NCBI GenBank assembly: GCA_964019155.1
Contig: OZ025244.1
Span: 5,822,419-5,886,418 of the forward strand
DNA: 64,000 nucleotides
Source: Osedax fenrisi
Lineage: Eukaryota > Annelida > Polychaeta > Sabellida > Siboglinidae
Reading direction: 5' to 3'
Shown: positions 37,715 through 48,099 of the stretch, piece after piece
How positions within the stretch are numbered: position 1 is the stretch's first letter
Layout: each line of letters begins with the position of its first letter
The notes under the pieces: generated by a model
Database searches by the model: none
What the model was told of the DNA's origin: nothing
What the model saw: the letters and a program-made list of their open reading frames with translations, nothing else
Program-made: the position numbers and the translations under genes

Positions 37715-40504
37715 ATGAATTTTTTGGAATTTTTACTTTCATCTAATAAATATGACAATATATGTTTAGTTGAAACATTCTTAACGGTAGATGATAGAGA
37801 TTCTCTATATTTAATCAGTGGAAAAAATTATACACTATTTAGATACGATAAATTAATTCATAGAGGAGGTGTTGCGATATTTTGTAAATTTAGTTTATGT
37901 CCTGTAAGAAATTTTATTTCACACATAGATGTTCAATATATACATTTAAAAATTAATTCAAAAATTCCATTTAATATTATATGTGTCTATAGACCTCCAA
38001 ATTGTAATGATGTTTCTCATGAACAGATATGTAAATTATTTGATATAACCCAACAAAATTATAATTCATCTATAATTATAGGAGATTTTAATTTACCAAA
38101 TTTTAATTGGAAAGAATATACATTTCCTAGTTACCCAAAAAGTTATGCATTACTTTACGATTCGATTATTAAAAATTCATTTTCACAATTAATAAATAAG
38201 CCAACTCGTAATAATAATATAATTGATTTACTTTTTACTAATGAAAAACAATTACTATCTAATATAAATATTGGAGACTATTTCGGATTATACAAAAATA
38301 TAAGTGACCACTATTCTGTTTCATTTAATGTCAATATTGAAAAATACCCATGTAAACAGATTTTAAAATCAAACAATTTTGATTTCAATAATGCTAATAT
38401 AAAATTGATTAAATATCATCTTTCTAGATTTAATTGGGAATATCTAAATTCAAATAATTATAATATCGATCAAAAAGTAGAATATTTTAATAAGGTTCTA
38501 AATAAATTATTTATATCACATATTCCTAATATAAATAATACAATAAAACAGGTTCTTCCGAAGAATATATTGAAATTGAAGAAGCAAGTAAAAAAATTAT
38601 TTCGAAAATCTAAAACTAATTTACAATATAAATATAATTGGATAGAAGCAAAAAAAAAATTATCCAAGGAATTAGAATCTTTAAATTTTAAGAGAGAGAT
38701 TAGTGCAATTAATTCAAAAAATAAATTAAAGTTTTATAAATTTATGAAAAAAAGACAAAATTTAAAATCTGGAGTATCTCCTCTAATTGATATATCAAAT
38801 AATAATATTTTATTTTCAGATCTCGACAAAGCAAATACGTTAAATTCATATTTTAGTTCAATTCAACAAAATGATAATGGAAATTTACCCGAATTTTATA
38901 ATTTAACTAAACAAAGATTTGATAAAATTGATTTAAATCTTGAAATAATTAAAATATTTTTAAATAGATTAAAAATTACACATACTTTCGGAACTGATGG
39001 GATACCATCTTCTATGTTAAAATTATTATCTAATGAATTATGTAGGCCTTTATATATTATTTTTAATTCATCTTTATTATCGGGTAATATACCGAAAATT
39101 TGGAAAAAATCTATAATCACACCAATTTTTAAAAAGGGTGAACCATCAAATTCAAACAACTATAGGCCTATTTCAATAAAATGTGTAATGTGTAGAGTAT
39201 TAGAACGTATTATTTCTAAACAATTAATTTTTTATTTAAAATCTAATAATTTATTAACAAAATATCAATATGGTTTTATAAGTGGAAAATCCACAGAATT
39301 ACAATTAACAAAATGTTTAAAATTTTGGTATAATGAATTGAATAATAAAAAATGTGTAGATATAATATATATTGATTTTGCAAAAGCTTTTGATGTTGTT
39401 TCTCATGAAAAACTACTATTTAAATTAAAATCATACGGTATATCTAATAAAATAATAAAATGGTTTTATAATTTTTTATCGAATAGATCTCAAATTACAC
39501 GGGTTGAAAATTCTTTTTCAAATAGTTCTATTGTAAAATCTGGAGTACCACAAGGATCGGTTTTAGGTCCAATTTTATTTTTATTATATATTAATGATCT
39601 TCCTAGTATATTCTCTTCAAAAATTCATATTGATTTATTTGCCGATGATACAAAAATATATTTTTCATACGCATCTGAGAGTGAAAGATTTCTTTTACAA
39701 AATAATTTAAATTTATTTTCACAATGGGTAAATAAATGGCAATTAAATATTTCATTATCAAAATGTGCAGTTATGACTTTAGGGAAGGTTACTCCATCAA
39801 AATATTTTATAAATAATATTCAATTAGAAAACGTTACTTTTTATAAAGATTTAGGAATAATATTTGAAAATAACCTTTTATTTAATAAACATATTGATTA
39901 TATTTGTAAAAAAGCTTATTTTTCTTTGAATTCAATTTTTAGATGCATTACTACAAAATCCCCTAGAGCATTATTAAATGCATATAAAATTTATTGCAGA
40001 CCAATTTTAGAATATGCATCCATAATTTGGTCACCTTTTTCAAAGGTTAGTAAATTTCGTAGTCTCATAGACCAAATTGAAAGAGTGCAAAGATTATTTA
40101 CTAGACGATTAATTACAAGATGCGTAGGATATACAAATTCATCAAATATTAATTATAAAACATATATAGAGAGATTGGTATATTTTAAATTAGAATCACT
40201 TGAACTTAGAAGGTTAAAAATAGATCTAACTACAATTTTTAAAATTTCAAATAATTATACAGATATAAATATATCTGATATTCTTAACATTTCGAATAAT
40301 TGTAGAACTAGAGGTAATTGTATAAAATTAAATGTAATACATAATTATGATAATACAATTAAAAATATAATTAATAATAGATCAGTTAATATATGGAATT
40401 CATTAAATAATGATATAATAAAATCGGTATCTGTTTCATCTTTTAAAAATAAAATAAACAAAATCTGTTTCGACAAAATACTTTTTTTTAACAGAAATTT
40501 ATAA
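37715..40504 (+). CDS. Retrotransposon ORF2: endonuclease and reverse transcriptase
   Basis: 929 residues from the first ATG; the frame is open from 37634, adding 27 residues with YYANARSIRNK, the first strand of the endonuclease, including its conserved Asn. Endonuclease motifs: VET with Glu20, GGVAIF (51-56), YRPPN (92-96), GDFNLP (123-128), SDHYS (197-201). Reverse transcriptase motifs: NNYRPIS (481-487), GFISGKSTE (520-528), YIDFAKAFD with Asp554, GVPQGSVLGP (610-619) and LFADD (641-645), so the catalytic aspartates are present. The C-terminal YCRPILEYASIIWSP region is usual for CR1/Jockey-type LINEs. The enzyme nicks target DNA and copies the element RNA onto it. No internal stop or frameshift is present, so it may be active. 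The start codon is doubtful for the reason above. Confidence 0.9.
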   Translation: MNFLEFLLSSNKYDNICLVETFLTVDDRDSLYLISGKNYTLFRYDKLIHRGGVAIFCKFSLCPVRNFISHIDVQYIHLKINSKIPFNIICVYRPPNCNDVSHEQICKLFDITQQNYNSSIIIGDFNLPNFNWKEYTFPSYPKSYALLYDSIIKNSFSQLINKPTRNNNIIDLLFTNEKQLLSNINIGDYFGLYKNISDHYSVSFNVNIEKYPCKQILKSNNFDFNNANIKLIKYHLSRFNWEYLNSNNYNIDQKVEYFNKVLNKLFISHIPNINNTIKQVLPKNILKLKKQVKKLFRKSKTNLQYKYNWIEAKKKLSKELESLNFKREISAINSKNKLKFYKFMKKRQNLKSGVSPLIDISNNNILFSDLDKANTLNSYFSSIQQNDNGNLPEFYNLTKQRFDKIDLNLEIIKIFLNRLKITHTFGTDGIPSSMLKLLSNELCRPLYIIFNSSLLSGNIPKIWKKSIITPIFKKGEPSNSNNYRPISIKCVMCRVLERIISKQLIFYLKSNNLLTKYQYGFISGKSTELQLTKCLKFWYNELNNKKCVDIIYIDFAKAFDVVSHEKLLFKLKSYGISNKIIKWFYNFLSNRSQITRVENSFSNSSIVKSGVPQGSVLGPILFLLYINDLPSIFSSKIHIDLFADDTKIYFSYASESERFLLQNNLNLFSQWVNKWQLNISLSKCAVMTLGKVTPSKYFINNIQLENVTFYKDLGIIFENNLLFNKHIDYICKKAYFSLNSIFRCITTKSPRALLNAYKIYCRPILEYASIIWSPFSKVSKFRSLIDQIERVQRLFTRRLITRCVGYTNSSNINYKTYIERLVYFKLESLELRRLKIDLTTIFKISNNYTDINISDILNISNNCRTRGNCIKLNVIHNYDNTIKNIINNRSVNIWNSLNNDIIKSVSVSSFKNKINKICFDKILFFNRNL

Positions 40505-41280
40505 TTTTATATTGATTTATGTTTCATTTTGTATCTAGATTATTGCATTATCTCTTCTGGTTTTTTTTAATGTGTTTTTGTTATAGAAAATTTAGGTTTT
40601 TATATATATATTTCAAATATATTATAATATAAAATTAATAATTCATTATTATTACAGATAAAGTGGGAAGTATTATTTTATTTTTGTTTGTTCTGTATTA
40701 TATTTTGTTATAGAAAATTCGGATTTTTTATATCTATATTTCAAATATACTATAATATAAAATTAATAATTCATTATTATTACAGATAAAGTGTGAAGTA
40801 TTATTTTACTTTTGTTTGTTCGGTATTATATGTTTGTTTTATATATATTTTGTAAATATGTTTCAAATGTATTATATTACTAAAATACAATATTAATAAT
40901 TTTCTATTATTTCAGATTATAGTGATAAGTATTATATTATTTTGTTTCGTAATATTATTGGTATGTTTTGTTATTAACTGTTTTTGTATAGGTATATTGG
41001 TTTATTTTATTAATAACTTGTTCTGTTTTTATATATATATATATGTTTCAAATTTATTATACAATTAAAATATAAATATAAATTAATAAAGTACCTACTA
41101 TTATTACAGATTTTAGTAAGTATTACATTATTTGTTTGTTTCATTCTAGTATTGGTTTATTTGATTTTTAATATGTTCTGTTTATAATATATTTAAAATT
41201 TAACATTTAAAATTTAACATTTAAATATTAAATTATATAACTAATAATTTATTACTAAAACAGGGTACAAGATGAAGAAT
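40505..41280 (+). repeat. Tandem repeats of about 119 bp in the retrotransposon 3' UTR
   Basis: The string TTATAGAAAATT-GG-TTTTTATAT, ATTTCAAATATATTATAATA, TTCATTATTATTACAG and ATAAAGTG-GAAGTATTATTTT recurs at about 40580 and 40700 nearly unchanged. It decays in further copies to about 41270 (ATTATTACAGATTTTAG, TTACTAAAACAGGG). Each unit contains a T-rich run followed by ACAG. The role is unknown; repeated 3' UTRs occur in several LINE families. Confidence 0.75.
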
Positions 41281-41599
41281 TCTATAAAGTTAAAGTAGAA
41301 ATTGAATATTTCGATGCCACTTACAAAATAATGTATTTTATTTCTATTTTCGATTATTTTTACGCTATCTTTTATTTCTATTTTGATCATTTTTCGTTTA
41401 TTTTTACTATATGATTTATTTCTACTTTCGATTGTTTTTCGTTTATTTTTACGGTAACTGTAAAACGTTTTAATTTCCTTAATTTTTTAATTTCGTATTA
41501 TTCTTTATTTATTTCTATAACGTATGTTATCGTTAGCAAATATTTATACTTTATACTTTCGATTATATTTTCGGCTATGTATTTGCTTAAATAAATTAT

Positions 41600-41745
41600 C
41601 AATCAATAATGTTGTAGATTATTCTTAATTAAATTAAAACAACTGTTGTATAATAATATATTTTAATATTAAAAAATCTATTATCATGACAGATCCATGC
41701 CAATCTGCTAAAGAGTTTGCTGCCGTGTCAGCTGCTAAAGAGTTT
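41600..41745 (+). repeat. Direct repeat flanking the inner foldback, left copy
   Basis: It contains CAATAATGTTGTA near its start and CAGATCCATGCCAATCTGC then TAAAGAGTTTGCTGCCGTG near its end. A second copy lies at about 43893-44045, on the far side of the inverted-repeat element and in the same orientation (CAATAATGTTGTAAATAG, CAGATCCATGCCAATCTGC, TAAAGAGTTCACTGCCGTG). Too long for a target-site duplication of ordinary length. Confidence 0.75.
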
Positions 41746-41893
41746 GCATATCATGTCAAGCCATAATAGAACTGGTGAATTCTATCAGATTTCATACTGC
41801 ATTTCACGCCGTTAGAGGTAACTCAATATAATTATTATAATGGTTATTATTAAATGTTATTATTATCAATTATTAACTATAAAATGGTTACAC

Positions 41894-42760
41894 TTGAATC
41901 TGGCCGCCTAGATAATTTTCATATTTTATGGGGCGTGTCTAACTTCTCAAAGATAATTAAATATTCAAATATTTAAATATAAATGACATTTCTGTAAATA
42001 TTCAAATATTATAATATTAAAACATGTAAATAAATGTAATGAGTATTCAGATATATAGAATATATACAAGTATATACAAATATATTGTATATTGCACATT
42101 TAACATATAGCATATTATGATACGTATAGATATTATTTAAAATGTCTAAATAATCATATTTAATAAAATAAATACGGAAATATCGTATAAACATCTATTG
42201 AATGAACATCTATTCAATACGCATATACACTTGAATAATAAGTTTATGATAGTATATATGTTATATATAATTATATATGATTCATTTAACTTATATTTTA
42301 CGATGATGCGTATTGATATTATTTAAATGGCAAAATATTCACATTTAATCAATATAAATAAGTATATATCGTATAATTTTATATATCGTATAATAAACAT
42401 TTTTCTACAATGTATATATTAATAGAAATTTCTATAACTTAAATTCTATACTATATCTATATAACATTTCTATATTTGTTCTATAAATTATAATTTACAT
42501 ACAATTAATATATACATATGTAGATCTAATATAAGTTATTTGTTCTATAGATAGTTGTCTTGATAATGTATAAGTTGTTGTCTTTATTAATCTGAACTTA
42601 TTAAATTATAACTTATATATATATATACATGGTATACTATAATCAACGACGAACATTGTACAATGTACGACGTACATTGCACGTACATTGTACGTGATAA
42701 TAATATAATTATAAAATTAAATATTCACGTATTATATATGTAATATATTACTTTATTTAA

Positions 42761-42810
<50 letters not shown>

Positions 42811-43871
42811 GTGTGTGTATTTAATATTTATTTGTTTTATATATATTCAACTTTATAATTAATAAACTTATTTTAATTAATGAATTTTAATTCTTCTTAT
42901 AAATGCTTAGGTAGGTATGCTTACCTACATTATATAGTTATGAATAAATACATATTATTTATATGTGATAAAAAAGATAAATGTAGTAAGTTATTAAAAT
43001 AAATATGTTAATGTAATATCATATATTATATATACCTATACAAATTCTATATAGTTATGTATTACAAATATAAACATAACATTAAAACATATAATTATAT
43101 AATTATATTTTATTTAATAGAATTACATTTATTTATTCTAATATGAAAGCGCGTCATCACCTATAAATAAACTATTAGTCATATAAATATGGCGCCTCTA
43201 GTTAACAACAATATTTCCATATGTTTAATTATGATTGTAAACTTTATATTTAGTAAATTTAAATGAATACATTGTCAGGCAAGTTTAATAAATAACCTAC
43301 TATATAAGTATTATAAATATAATTCATAGTAATATATTGAATATTCAAGTTTATATACGTATTAAATAGTTGTTTATTTATTCTTATACGATATATACTT
43401 ATTTATATTGATTAAATGTGAATATTTTGCCATTTAAATAATATCAATACGCATCATCGTAAAATAAGTTAAATGAATCATATATAATTATATATAACAT
43501 ATATACTATCATAAACTTATTATTCAAGTGTATATGCGTATTGATTAGATGTTTATTTATTCGAAGAATAATTCTTATATGATATTTCCGTATTTATGTT
43601 ATTAAATGTGATTATTTAGACATTTTAAATAATATCTATACGTATCACAATATGCTATATGTTAAATGTGCAATATACAATATATTTGTATATACTTGTA
43701 TATATTCTATATATATGAATACTCATTACATTTATTTACATGTTTTAATATTATAATATTTGAATATTTACAGAAATGTCATTTATATTTAATTATTTGA
43801 ATATTTAATTATCTTTGAGAAGTTATACACGCACCATAAAATATGAAAATTATCTAGGCGGCCAGATTCAA
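41894..43871. mobile_element. Inverted-repeat (foldback) element of 2.0 kb
   Basis: The left arm begins TTGAATCTGGCCGCCTAG and the right arm ends in its reverse complement, CTAGGCGGCCAGATTCAA. The arms are about 490 bp each (41894 to about 42385, and about 43381 to 43871) and match closely but not perfectly. About 1 kb of AT-rich middle DNA has no ORF; it includes a palindromic patch (about 42658-42700, with GTACAATGTACGACGTACATT) and a (TA)n tract at about 42766-42808. No target-site duplication is evident. The 61-codon minus frame at 42009-42194 lies in the arm and is not a gene. Confidence 0.8.
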
Positions 43872-43892
43872 TATCCACCTATAAAATAATCC

Positions 43893-44045
43893 TCAATGAA
43901 ATTCAATAATGTTGTAAATAGTATTCTTATTTAAATTTAAAATAAAAGTATAATAATCTTTTTTATTATTCAATAAATCTATTATCCCAACAGATCCATG
44001 CCAATCTGCTAAAGAGTTCACTGCCGTGCCGAGCTGCTAAAGTTG
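43893..44045 (+). repeat. Direct repeat flanking the inner foldback, right copy
   Basis: Second copy of the repeat described at 41600-41745, with several base changes and small indels between the two. The pair brackets the inverted-repeat element at 41894-43871. Confidence 0.75.
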
Positions 44046-44219
44046 TACTAATTCTGTAAATCAATAATTTTGTTTTTAATAAACTGTAAAAACATCTTCT
44101 TTACTTTCTTGACTATATTCTTCTAATTATAAAAGACATTTAGAGATTTATACTCTTTTATATATATTATATATAATTAAATATTAAGCTGGTATTTAAC
44201 AAACATATTTGTCTCAGTT

Positions 44220-44640
44220 GTAATTTATAATAGGGTGTATTAGAATATTATTAATAGGGTGTATAATATTGATATATTTAAGGTGTTTTAAGTATTGTAA
44301 TATTAGGGTGTATGAGAGTATTATGAACTGGGTGTTTGATAATTTTATATATGGGGTGTTTTATCATTTTATAATTGGGGTGTTTTATAACTTTATTAGG
44401 GGTGTTTTATCATTTTTTAAGTGGGGTGTTTTATAACTTTATATATGGGGTGTTTTATCATTTATACGTGGGGTGTTTTATAATATTATACATAGGGTGT
44501 TTAATAATTTTGTATGGGGGTGTTTGATACTGTTCTGAGTGTAGGGTGTTTAAGTTTTTTTTCTGAAACACCCATAAGGGGTGTTTACTGGAGTCGTCTA
44601 ATACACCCATTACAGCTCACTGATACACCCCATATTTTTA
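44220..44640. repeat. Subterminal tandem repeats, right arm
   Basis: GGGGTGTTTTATMA and similar units recur about a dozen times, with spacings of about 25-40 bp. They are the inverse of the AAACACCCC units in the left arm and end at the terminus CAGTG (44642-44646). The 69-codon frame at 44514-44723 is spurious. Confidence 0.8.
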
Positions 44641-44880
44641 ACAGTGTAGTTTTTGTTTCACACATTCAGTTTGTAGTATTTAACACTTTCACTATATTCA
44701 TGTTTATTTTGGGATATGTCTAGTACACGGCCCGTTTAAATCAACTTTTTTATCAATTTTTAATATATTCATTTTAATGTATTGATTCGTGTTGGTTTGT
44801 TTCGCTTTATTTTAAATTCACTACTATTATTATAATTGTATTCGTGTTGCCAAACAATAAACTATTTATCTATTTATCTT

Positions 44881-45198
44881 ATAACTGCCTGCATGGCTCA
44901 GTGGTTAAGGCGTCAGACACACAAGCAGTTGGACACGGTTTGACCCTCGTCCGGACCATTAATTAATTTTATAAAATGGGTCTTAAAATATTATTTAGAA
45001 GTGATCTTATATAATTGTGTATAAATAAATGATCGGCTCTCGTTAAAACCATTGATGCCTTAACATGAGATGGGCTTCGAAGGGACATTAGAGCCATATA
45101 TGGTTATAAGTGAAAACTTCATCTAAGTTCCTGGATGGGATGAAAGTACTCCACCAAATAAAAATAACAATAACAATAACAATAATAAAATCTATCTT
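44881..45198 (+). mobile_element. tRNA-derived SINE, copy 1
   Basis: A tRNA-like head (about 44887-44958) has an A-box-like TGGCTCAGTGG and a B-box-like GGTTTGACCC, the internal pol III promoter. A body of about 200 bp follows (TGCCTTAACATGAGATGG, GGTTATAAGTGAAAACTTC, ATCTAAGTT) and a tail of AATAAC units. A second copy with head, body and tail in the same order lies on the minus strand at 50114-50402, which defines a family. The copy lies at the right end of the 13 kb insertion, its tail directly before ACACG. Confidence 0.85.
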
Positions 45199-45203
45199 AC
45201 ACG

Positions 45204-45640
45204 TGACCTTTCCTACTCATATACTAGGGAAAACTTTAGATTTATATACTATTAAATATAATTCTAGCCATATACACACCCCACCCCAACAACACTGCTA
45301 ACTGACAATTTGTCCATGATAGCATAACTAAATATGTCTTCAAAACATACACACTCGTCCCTATCATCGTAGGGAAATATATAATATCGACTATAAATCG
45401 TTTAAAACTGATCTCTATAACTCACTACTAACTACAAAACACGACCCCTCGTCTCTAACTACAACACTATCTGCTTTACTTGACAAACATGCGCCAATCA
45501 TATACTCAAAAATATCTATATATATACTAACTCTCCATAGTTTAACTCTGTCCTCTGTTCCCTCAAAAGACATACCCCTAAACTAGATAGAATCTACAAA
45601 AATCAACATTTATAAGAACCACTTTAGCTTTATTCTAGCA
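45204..45640 (+). pseudogene. LINE endonuclease relic, right part
   Basis: Translation from 45204 gives VTFPTHILGKTLDL, the conserved stretch after the GDFN motif. Farther on, DYKSFKTDLYNSLL then SALLDKHAP (about 45389-45500) match the linker between endonuclease and reverse transcriptase. Several stops interrupt the frame near 45300-45330. With 31960-32175 it forms one gene cut by a 13 kb insertion. It ends near 45640, where minus-strand coding sense begins. Confidence 0.72.
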
Positions 45641-47345
45641 CGTAATAGTTATCTTCATAATATGTTTAGTATCATCTATATGAATTCTACCAATATAAAA
45701 GCTTTCAAAGTCAATGAAGATAAGTATAACTTCAAGATTATTTTCCTTTACTCCTTCTATATGTCTCCTTAGAGCGAGTATCTGACTAGTAGTTTTATCT
45801 TGTCTATCTGTGTTAACAGTTTCATCAGTGTATGGGCAGAAATGTAGTTTATTTGGTTTGATAGGAACTATTTCACTTGCAACTTAAGAATTTACTTTAA
45901 TGTAATGCTCGTATGCTTCTGAGATATATTCACCATCCAGAAAATGGAATCGCATGTTGATTTCTACTGTATATTTGTCTTGCAGTGATATTTCGGATTT
46001 AAATAAAGGCCAGTTATATGGTATTTTTCTAGGAAGAGTATTTCTGTTGATTATTAAGTTTAGTCTAATCTTTGATGATACGATTATATACTCTGAACAT
46101 GTACTTGATAAGCTACTGTACTAATCCACATTAGTGTTAACATTTCACCACTTCTTTCTAATCATGATATAGTCAAGTTGGTATTTTCTTACACTTGGGT
46201 TAACTTATGTGCACATTTTATTCATCTTCTTTTGAAAAGAAATATTAGTAATCACTCGTTGTTTTTCATTAACAATATCTAGCAGCAGTCACCCGTTTAT
46301 GTATTGATTATAAGTGAATGTAACATCGTCCTTTCCAATACGTGCATTGATGTCCCCGATTATAGCAAGAACATTGTGTTGTGATATAATTTCTATAGCT
46401 CCTCTAAGTTTTTCATATAATCAATCTATAACTTCATCTTCGCAGGAATTTGTGGGTGAGTAAATGATAATAATAGAAGTAGCAGAATTCTTTGGAATAT
46501 ACTGATCAGTATACGATCTCAATGTGATATAATTTAACTCGATGAGCTTCTTGATCAATTATGTAACATGATTCCAATGCATCTAGTGGCTGACCCTGGT
46601 CGTTTCTCCAGGCTGTTGTCGTTAGAAATATGCTTCATCCGATTGTCTTGTATCTAACTTTTTCGTCGTGTATAATTCTATGCTCTTGTATTCCTAGAAT
46701 ATATTTATATATATATATAAATATATATATATGATGGTACTAAAAGTTATACTTTAATTCTATTTGTCTATGCTCTTCTCTGATTGTTCTAACATTAATA
46801 GTTGAGATGATAATTTCTTATTTGCATTTTAATAGTTTTGCCATCGCACCTACGCGTTTTACAGGGTATACTCTTCATTTCGGGTTTGGAGTATATCCGT
46901 CATACTTCTCCTTAGAGATCGTTTCGGTTGACGGTAAGGTTTTGTTAAGGACTTTAACCCTGGTGTTGTTTGTTGTAGTTGTCATGATTGTCTTTCTTTT
47001 GCTAGATACTACTATAATAGCCATATATGGCGCAACTACTATAACTGTGTGTTTTATATCAGAATTACATTCTCTTAGCCTTTGACTAAAGAAGTATTAC
47101 TACAAGGCAGCATAACTATTTGGATTCCGAGTTAATTTCTCTTAGATCCCCCATAATTTAGCCTGCAGGATTATATCATGATATCAAGGATCAAGTTACC
47201 GTGATGTGCCGCGTGGAAGCACTGTGGGAATATTTACCTGAATAACTATAAAACCAACAGTAAAGGGGTTATTCACTCGGCCTTTCTTTTCGCTTGACAA
47301 GGCAATATGGTGGTTGTAGCAAGCTTAAAAAACTATCCAATGTAC
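45640..47345 (-). pseudogene. Decayed LINE (endonuclease plus RT start), CFDP2-like type
   Basis: Reading right to left on the minus strand: about 46800 gives ISTINVRTIREEHRQIEL, the first endonuclease motif. Near 46580-46650 comes TTAWRNDQGQPLDALE; near 46330 IIGDINARIGKDDVTF, the GDxN motif; near 46170 LDYIMIRKKW. Then TSQILALRRHIEGVKENN and ILIFIDFESF (about 45640-45790), reverse transcriptase motif A with its Asp but an otherwise altered AFD. Frames shift and stops occur throughout. Proteins of this type are often labelled craniofacial development protein 2-like in databases. The part above 46900 has no clear coding sense and may be the 5' UTR. It is cut off at 45640. Confidence 0.72.
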
Positions 47346-47372
47346 AATCCCTTTACGTAATTGTACCACAAC

Positions 47373-47410
<38 letters not shown>

Positions 47411-48099
47411 TATAATTATTATTGTATTATCGCACCCATTATTGTAGTGATATAATTTACATAAAGTATTCACACACATACACAATGCCAGATATCAAAG
47501 TATATATCGTATATATTTATATATGCACATTTGTTATTACTAACTACTTTTAATACATTAATCGACAAGTCAACGAATTATTACGTATTTAATATATATA
47601 AAGGCATGCATAAAATGTGCGTCGACCAGCCCGATCTAGGTATAGCCATTCACACTGAAAGAGCTCGATTTGTATAGCCCTTTTTGTTATGTGTGTGACA
47701 CTCCCTTTACTCATGAATCTTTACTTGTATTGATAATTTTGATGATTAGATATGTCAACAAATAACTATAAATTAGTATCTGCAGGTAGTGATCAGTGTG
47801 CAAAACTTGATATCTGATTAACTCCACATGGAACATAAAACTCCGACTCTTTCGGCGTAGTGATATCATGATAGGTGATGTTGCCATATTGATACACTTA
47901 TACCTGCTCACCCTTTATTAAATAATAATTGTAATTTAATAATTTAGTTATTTCAGTTGATATGGTTTCTTGTATTATCACTTACTTTACGTTATTCCCC
48001 TAACTCGCGAATCGTAGGGGAAATCAATGAGCTGGGTGTTATAAATATAGATGCTGTATACAATGCCTTCGCCTTCGTGGTTTCACCATTAAATCAGAG
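47346..48099. other. Spacer with TA repeat, no gene seen
   Basis: Contains a (TA)n tract at about 47379-47410 and unassigned sequence. The minus frame at 47711-47911 has no recognisable domain. Minus-strand sense from the next relic extends down to about 48050 (DLMVKPRRRRHCIQHLYL). Confidence 0.4.

Larger units (their letters stand above)
36290..41620 (+). mobile_element. CR1-type non-LTR retrotransposon, nearly intact
   Basis: The element has the two-ORF layout of CR1-clade LINEs: ORF1 with a PHD-like zinc finger, then ORF2 with endonuclease and reverse transcriptase. The 5' limit is a guess (about 36290, after the repeated blocks). The 3' limit is set near 41620 because a related fragment at 58100-58660 resembles this element up to about there. 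The 3' untranslated region holds tandem repeats of about 119 bp. Both reading frames are open, so the insertion is recent or under selection. It lies inside the foldback-like element. Confidence 0.8.
32454..44646. mobile_element. 12.2 kb foldback-like composite transposon
   Basis: The left end reads TA/CACTGTAAAAAATAT and the right end is its inverse (ATATTTTTAACAG TG/TA), giving inverted termini CACTGTWAAAAATAT with a TA on both sides. Each terminus continues inward into about 420-450 bp of short subrepeats built on AAACACCCC (left, about 32510-32925) or GGGGTGTTT (right, about 44225-44640), so the arms are long inverted repeats made of tandem subrepeats. That design is typical of foldback elements. 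No transposase of its own is seen. The cargo is a minisatellite, AT-rich DNA, a CR1-type retrotransposon and a second inverted-repeat element. Confidence 0.7.

Noticed and set aside
38896..39159. Minus-strand frames inside the retrotransposon (also 36874-37128 and 38470-38667)
   Set aside because: They are antisense shadows of the intact ORF1 and ORF2.
44887..44958. Functional tRNA gene
   Set aside because: The head resembles a tRNA with A- and B-box-like motifs, but acceptor arms do not pair well, and a full second copy with the same 3' body and tail shows it is a SINE.
46807..47085. 92-codon plus-strand frame with hydrophobic stretch
   Set aside because: It overlaps the minus-strand LINE endonuclease start and 5' region and has no recognisable domain.
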